A DNA stretch of 7,389 nt, taken from Deltaproteobacteria bacterium (GTDB lineage Bacteria; Desulfobacterota; Binatia; Binatales; Binataceae). Below the pieces are notes generated by a model that worked only from the letters and a program-made list of their open reading frames with translations, ran no database searches and was not told the DNA's origin. Numbering within the stretch: the stretch's first letter is position 1; every line of letters begins with the position of its first letter. The position numbers and the translations under genes are program-made. Shown here in pieces: positions 5,431-7,389 of the stretch. Location of the stretch: contig PMOH01000341.1 in NCBI GenBank assembly GCA_003161515.1, forward strand, positions 1 through 7,389, read 5' to 3'.

Positions 5431-6950
5431 CAAATGGTTCGCGCCCTTGCGTTCGCCGGCGCGCGAGAATCGAACGACATCGTGTCGATTTCCGCGAGTT
5501 GAACGATCAAATGAATCAGCGCGATCAAAAGCATGCTCCATGGAATCGCCCCAAGCGTGAGCGACGTGGCGGATCCGATGTCAAGCAACCTTGACGAAAC
5601 GTAAACGCCGCCAACCAGCGCGCCAAGTCCCATGCCGGGATGCACGTAGATCTCGATCAGCAGGCGAAAGATTAGCCCGAAGATGAACATCCCCACGATC
5701 ACTCCGATGACTCCGAAGTTCCCGTACAGCTCGACCAGCTGCGGAAGATTGATCGAGGTCGTGATGTTTTCCGCGGTGATCAGTCCGTAACGATGTCCGA
5801 ACCAACTTCCACTCTTCTCTTCGGGCTTGTCCGGCATGACGAAGCGCGGAATCGGCTTGAACAGGATCGGATAGAGAGACTCTCCATCCCAGAAGGGGAC
5901 CATTGCAGGCGTGTCCGCGATTACCTCGCCGAACACTGTGAACTGCGCCAGCCGCATGCCGGCCATGTCGATCAGCGCTTGCGGGGGCACCGCGCCGGCG
6001 AGCGTGATGCGATAAACGATATCTCCGAACACCCGCGCTTTCTCGATCGCGCTCGCATCCTGGAGTCTCCCGCCCCAGGTCGCTACGCGATACGGCGCCT
6101 CCGCGGGTCGCAGAATGAACAGTGCCAGCGTCCCAAGCGCAATCGTTTTCCAAGGGATCGATCGGCGCACCGCAGCGAACGTCATGGCTACGGCAATGCC
6201 CACAATCAGCCCGCTGGCGGCAGATCCTGACCCCAGACCGATTGCGATTCGGATCGGAATCAGAAATCCCCACAGAAATGCAGCCGTGATCCGATCAAGC
6301 TTACCCGTCAGATGAAGCGCGACCAGCGTACAGATTCCAACCATCGATAAGTCAGCGGCGAAGGCGCCGACCTGCGCCAGGTTTTCCGGCATATAGTCAA
6401 CCGCGTGCGATGCGAACAATCCGCCGAATCCCAATATCAGCGCGATTGTCTTTACTACTCGCAGGTCGCGCCATTGCAAGTTGAATCGAGGTAGTATTGG
6501 TCCGAATAGCCACTTCGCCGGTCCATAGTATCCGGCAAACATGCAATAGAGACCGACAAGTGAGTATCCAAGCGCTAGCGTAATGTAGTATTCGGGAATC
6601 GGTGGCTTGAATAGTTCGATCGCAAATTTCTTCAGCAGGAAGACCGGCAGCGCGTAGTAATAGGCGAAGACCAGCGTCAGAAACGGCATAAAGGGAATCG
6701 TTGGATCGGCGCCTGACATCCATAGCCAGACCGGAAGCGCGATCGATGCCAGTATCGCGGAGGCAAAGGCGCGTTCGAGAATCGTCGGCGCGCCGGGCGC
6801 GTAAAGGTTCAATGCGATCAAGCCGACCGCGATCGATCCAACCAGCTTCAGAAATTTGCCGAGGCTCGCCGACCCCGGCCTCGTCACGCTGACCAGCGCA
6901 TACCAGTCGTCGCCGTGATACGGCGCTGCCGATTCGAACCGTTCAGCCAT
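5430..6950 (-). CDS. Wzy-like oligosaccharide repeat-unit polymerase (polytopic membrane protein)
   Basis: The protein has 506 residues from the ATG at 6950, or 511 from a GTG at 6965. It has about eleven or twelve hydrophobic segments (511-residue numbering): near 39-57, 63-84, 91-111, 126-147, 170-188, 199-219, 225-243, 246-265, 273-285, 413-440 and 467-490. A large hydrophilic loop spans about 286-400. That loop holds RLAQFTVFGEVIADTPAMVPF and PIPRFVMPDKP (371-381), followed by LVELYGNFGVIGVIVGMFIFG; the IPR...P.KP block and the LYGNFG...G pattern are typical of O-antigen/exopolysaccharide repeat-unit polymerases. It would join lipid-linked repeat units at the periplasmic face. The ATG is preferred because it gives a compact 8-nt overlap (ATGGCTGA) with the upstream gene; neither start has a strong ribosome binding site. 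Such polymerases diverge fast, so an O-antigen ligase-like or other polysaccharide membrane role is not excluded. Confidence 0.75.
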   Translation of the reverse strand: MAERFESAAPYHGDDWYALVSVTRPGSASLGKFLKLVGSIAVGLIALNLYAPGAPTILERAFASAILASIALPVWLWMSGADPTIPFMPFLTLVFAYYYALPVFLLKKFAIELFKPPIPEYYITLALGYSLVGLYCMFAGYYGPAKWLFGPILPRFNLQWRDLRVVKTIALILGFGGLFASHAVDYMPENLAQVGAFAADLSMVGICTLVALHLTGKLDRITAAFLWGFLIPIRIAIGLGSGSAASGLIVGIAVAMTFAAVRRSIPWKTIALGTLALFILRPAEAPYRVATWGGRLQDASAIEKARVFGDIVYRITLAGAVPPQALIDMAGMRLAQFTVFGEVIADTPAMVPFWDGESLYPILFKPIPRFVMPDKPEEKSGSWFGHRYGLITAENITTSINLPQLVELYGNFGVIGVIVGMFIFGLIFRLLIEIYVHPGMGLGALVGGVYVSSRLLDIGSATSLTLGAIPWSMLLIALIHLIVQLAEIDTMSFDSRAPANARARTI

Positions 6951-7389
6951 TCGATTCGATCTCACTGGTTCGCACGGCGCCGGCAGCCGGTCGCTTCTGC
7001 GATCCCCTCAAGGTTCGCGCCAGTTCGATAATTTCCGCGAGCCGATCGGCATAAGTATGCTGGCCTTGTGTGATTTTGCGATGCGCCGCTGCGGCAATCC
7101 TCGATCTGTCGTTGTCGCGCGGGAGATACGTGCGGACCTGGGCGACGAATTCATCAGGCGATCCGAAAAACGCCGCTTCACGATCTTCGTGGAATAGTTC
7201 TTCGTGCGTCGAGGATCGCTCCGTGAGCATGAAGCCGCCGCAAGCGGGAATCTCGAATGTGCGCATCACATGATCGTCGCGATTGGCGCGCCTGACGAGG
7301 TTTACCGCGATCTTCGCGCCGCCGACCGCGAGCCGGTAATCGCGCGCAATCGCAAACCCCCGTGCGTATGCCCGCAGCGCTCGCGCACG
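6943..7389 (-). CDS. CgeB-like glycosyltransferase (Glyco_trans_1_2 type), C-terminal part
   Basis: The frame is open from the window edge to a TGA at 6943, showing the last 148 residues; the true start lies outside. The visible part is a C-terminal Rossmann half of a GT-B glycosyltransferase of the CgeB/YkvP-like type. KIAVNLVRRANRDDHVMRTFEIPACGGFMLTE is the family's hallmark (asparagine- and histidine-containing strand, then R-x-F-E-x-x-A-C-G). It is followed by EELFHEDREAAFFGSPDEF and HTYADRLAEI near the end. The FE-x-PACG segment contributes to nucleotide-sugar binding in this fold. The GTG at 7269 and ATG at 7266 are internal codons and not real starts, because conserved family sequence continues upstream of them. 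The stop overlaps the next gene's start, so it is in the same transcript as the polymerase. Donor and acceptor are unknown. Confidence 0.85.
   Translation of the reverse strand, partial: RARALRAYARGFAIARDYRLAVGGAKIAVNLVRRANRDDHVMRTFEIPACGGFMLTERSSTHEELFHEDREAAFFGSPDEFVAQVRTYLPRDNDRSRIAAAAHRKITQGQHTYADRLAEIIELARTLRGSQKRPAAGAVRTSEIESNG

Noticed and set aside
5431..5541. A 37-residue N-terminal extension of the family-4 glycosyltransferase
   Set aside because: It lies inside the upstream polymerase gene and lacks family sequence; the TGATG overlap gives a better start at 5430.
5581..6273. A 230-codon open frame on the minus strand overlapping the Wzy-like gene
   Set aside because: It lies wholly inside the polymerase gene in another frame, is rich in Arg, Ser, His and Gly, and shows no recognisable motif; typical shadow frame of GC-rich DNA.

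Overview
The window is a GC-rich stretch (roughly 60% by eye) of a bacterial surface-polysaccharide or glycoconjugate locus. Every supported gene lies on the minus strand, so transcription runs from high to low coordinates. The taxon cannot be fixed from the sequence. A Wzy-like polymerase, several cytoplasmic glycosyltransferases and a REP-like palindrome are compatible with a GC-rich Gram-negative bacterium, but that is inference.

Layout in the direction of transcription: (i) 7389-6943, the C-terminal part of a CgeB/Glyco_trans_1_2-type glycosyltransferase cut by the window edge; (ii) 6950-5430, a polytopic membrane protein resembling oligosaccharide repeat-unit (Wzy-type) polymerases; (iii) 5430-4180, a complete GT-B fold glycosyltransferase of family 4, coupled to the polymerase by a TGATG stop/start overlap; (iv) 4120-3547, a two-gene DUF433/DUF5615 (PIN-like) putative toxin-antitoxin module whose genes overlap by 14 nt; (v) a 113-bp gap holding a perfect 9-bp-arm palindrome; (vi) 3433-1664, a NodU/CmcH/TobZ-type O-carbamoyltransferase; (vii) a 68-bp gap with a promoter-like sequence, an inverted repeat and a good ribosome binding site; (viii) 1595-573, an enzyme very like GDP-mannose 3,5-epimerase; (ix) 563-1, the N-terminal part of a second family-4 glycosyltransferase, cut by the window start. 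No gene-free stretch exceeds 300 bases, and I saw no tRNA, rRNA, CRISPR array or transposase.

Proposed joint role (inference): the epimerase converts GDP-D-mannose to GDP-L-galactose and/or GDP-L-gulose. The glycosyltransferases build a lipid-linked oligosaccharide containing that sugar, the carbamoyltransferase adds an O-carbamoyl group to one sugar, and the Wzy-like protein polymerises the repeat unit at the periplasmic face of the membrane. A GDP-mannose 3,5-epimerase next to a carbamoyltransferase recalls the sugar genes of bleomycin-type clusters (L-gulose plus 3-O-carbamoyl-mannose). That parallel is the most interesting hypothesis here. The toxin-antitoxin pair looks like an accessory insertion between two polysaccharide genes.
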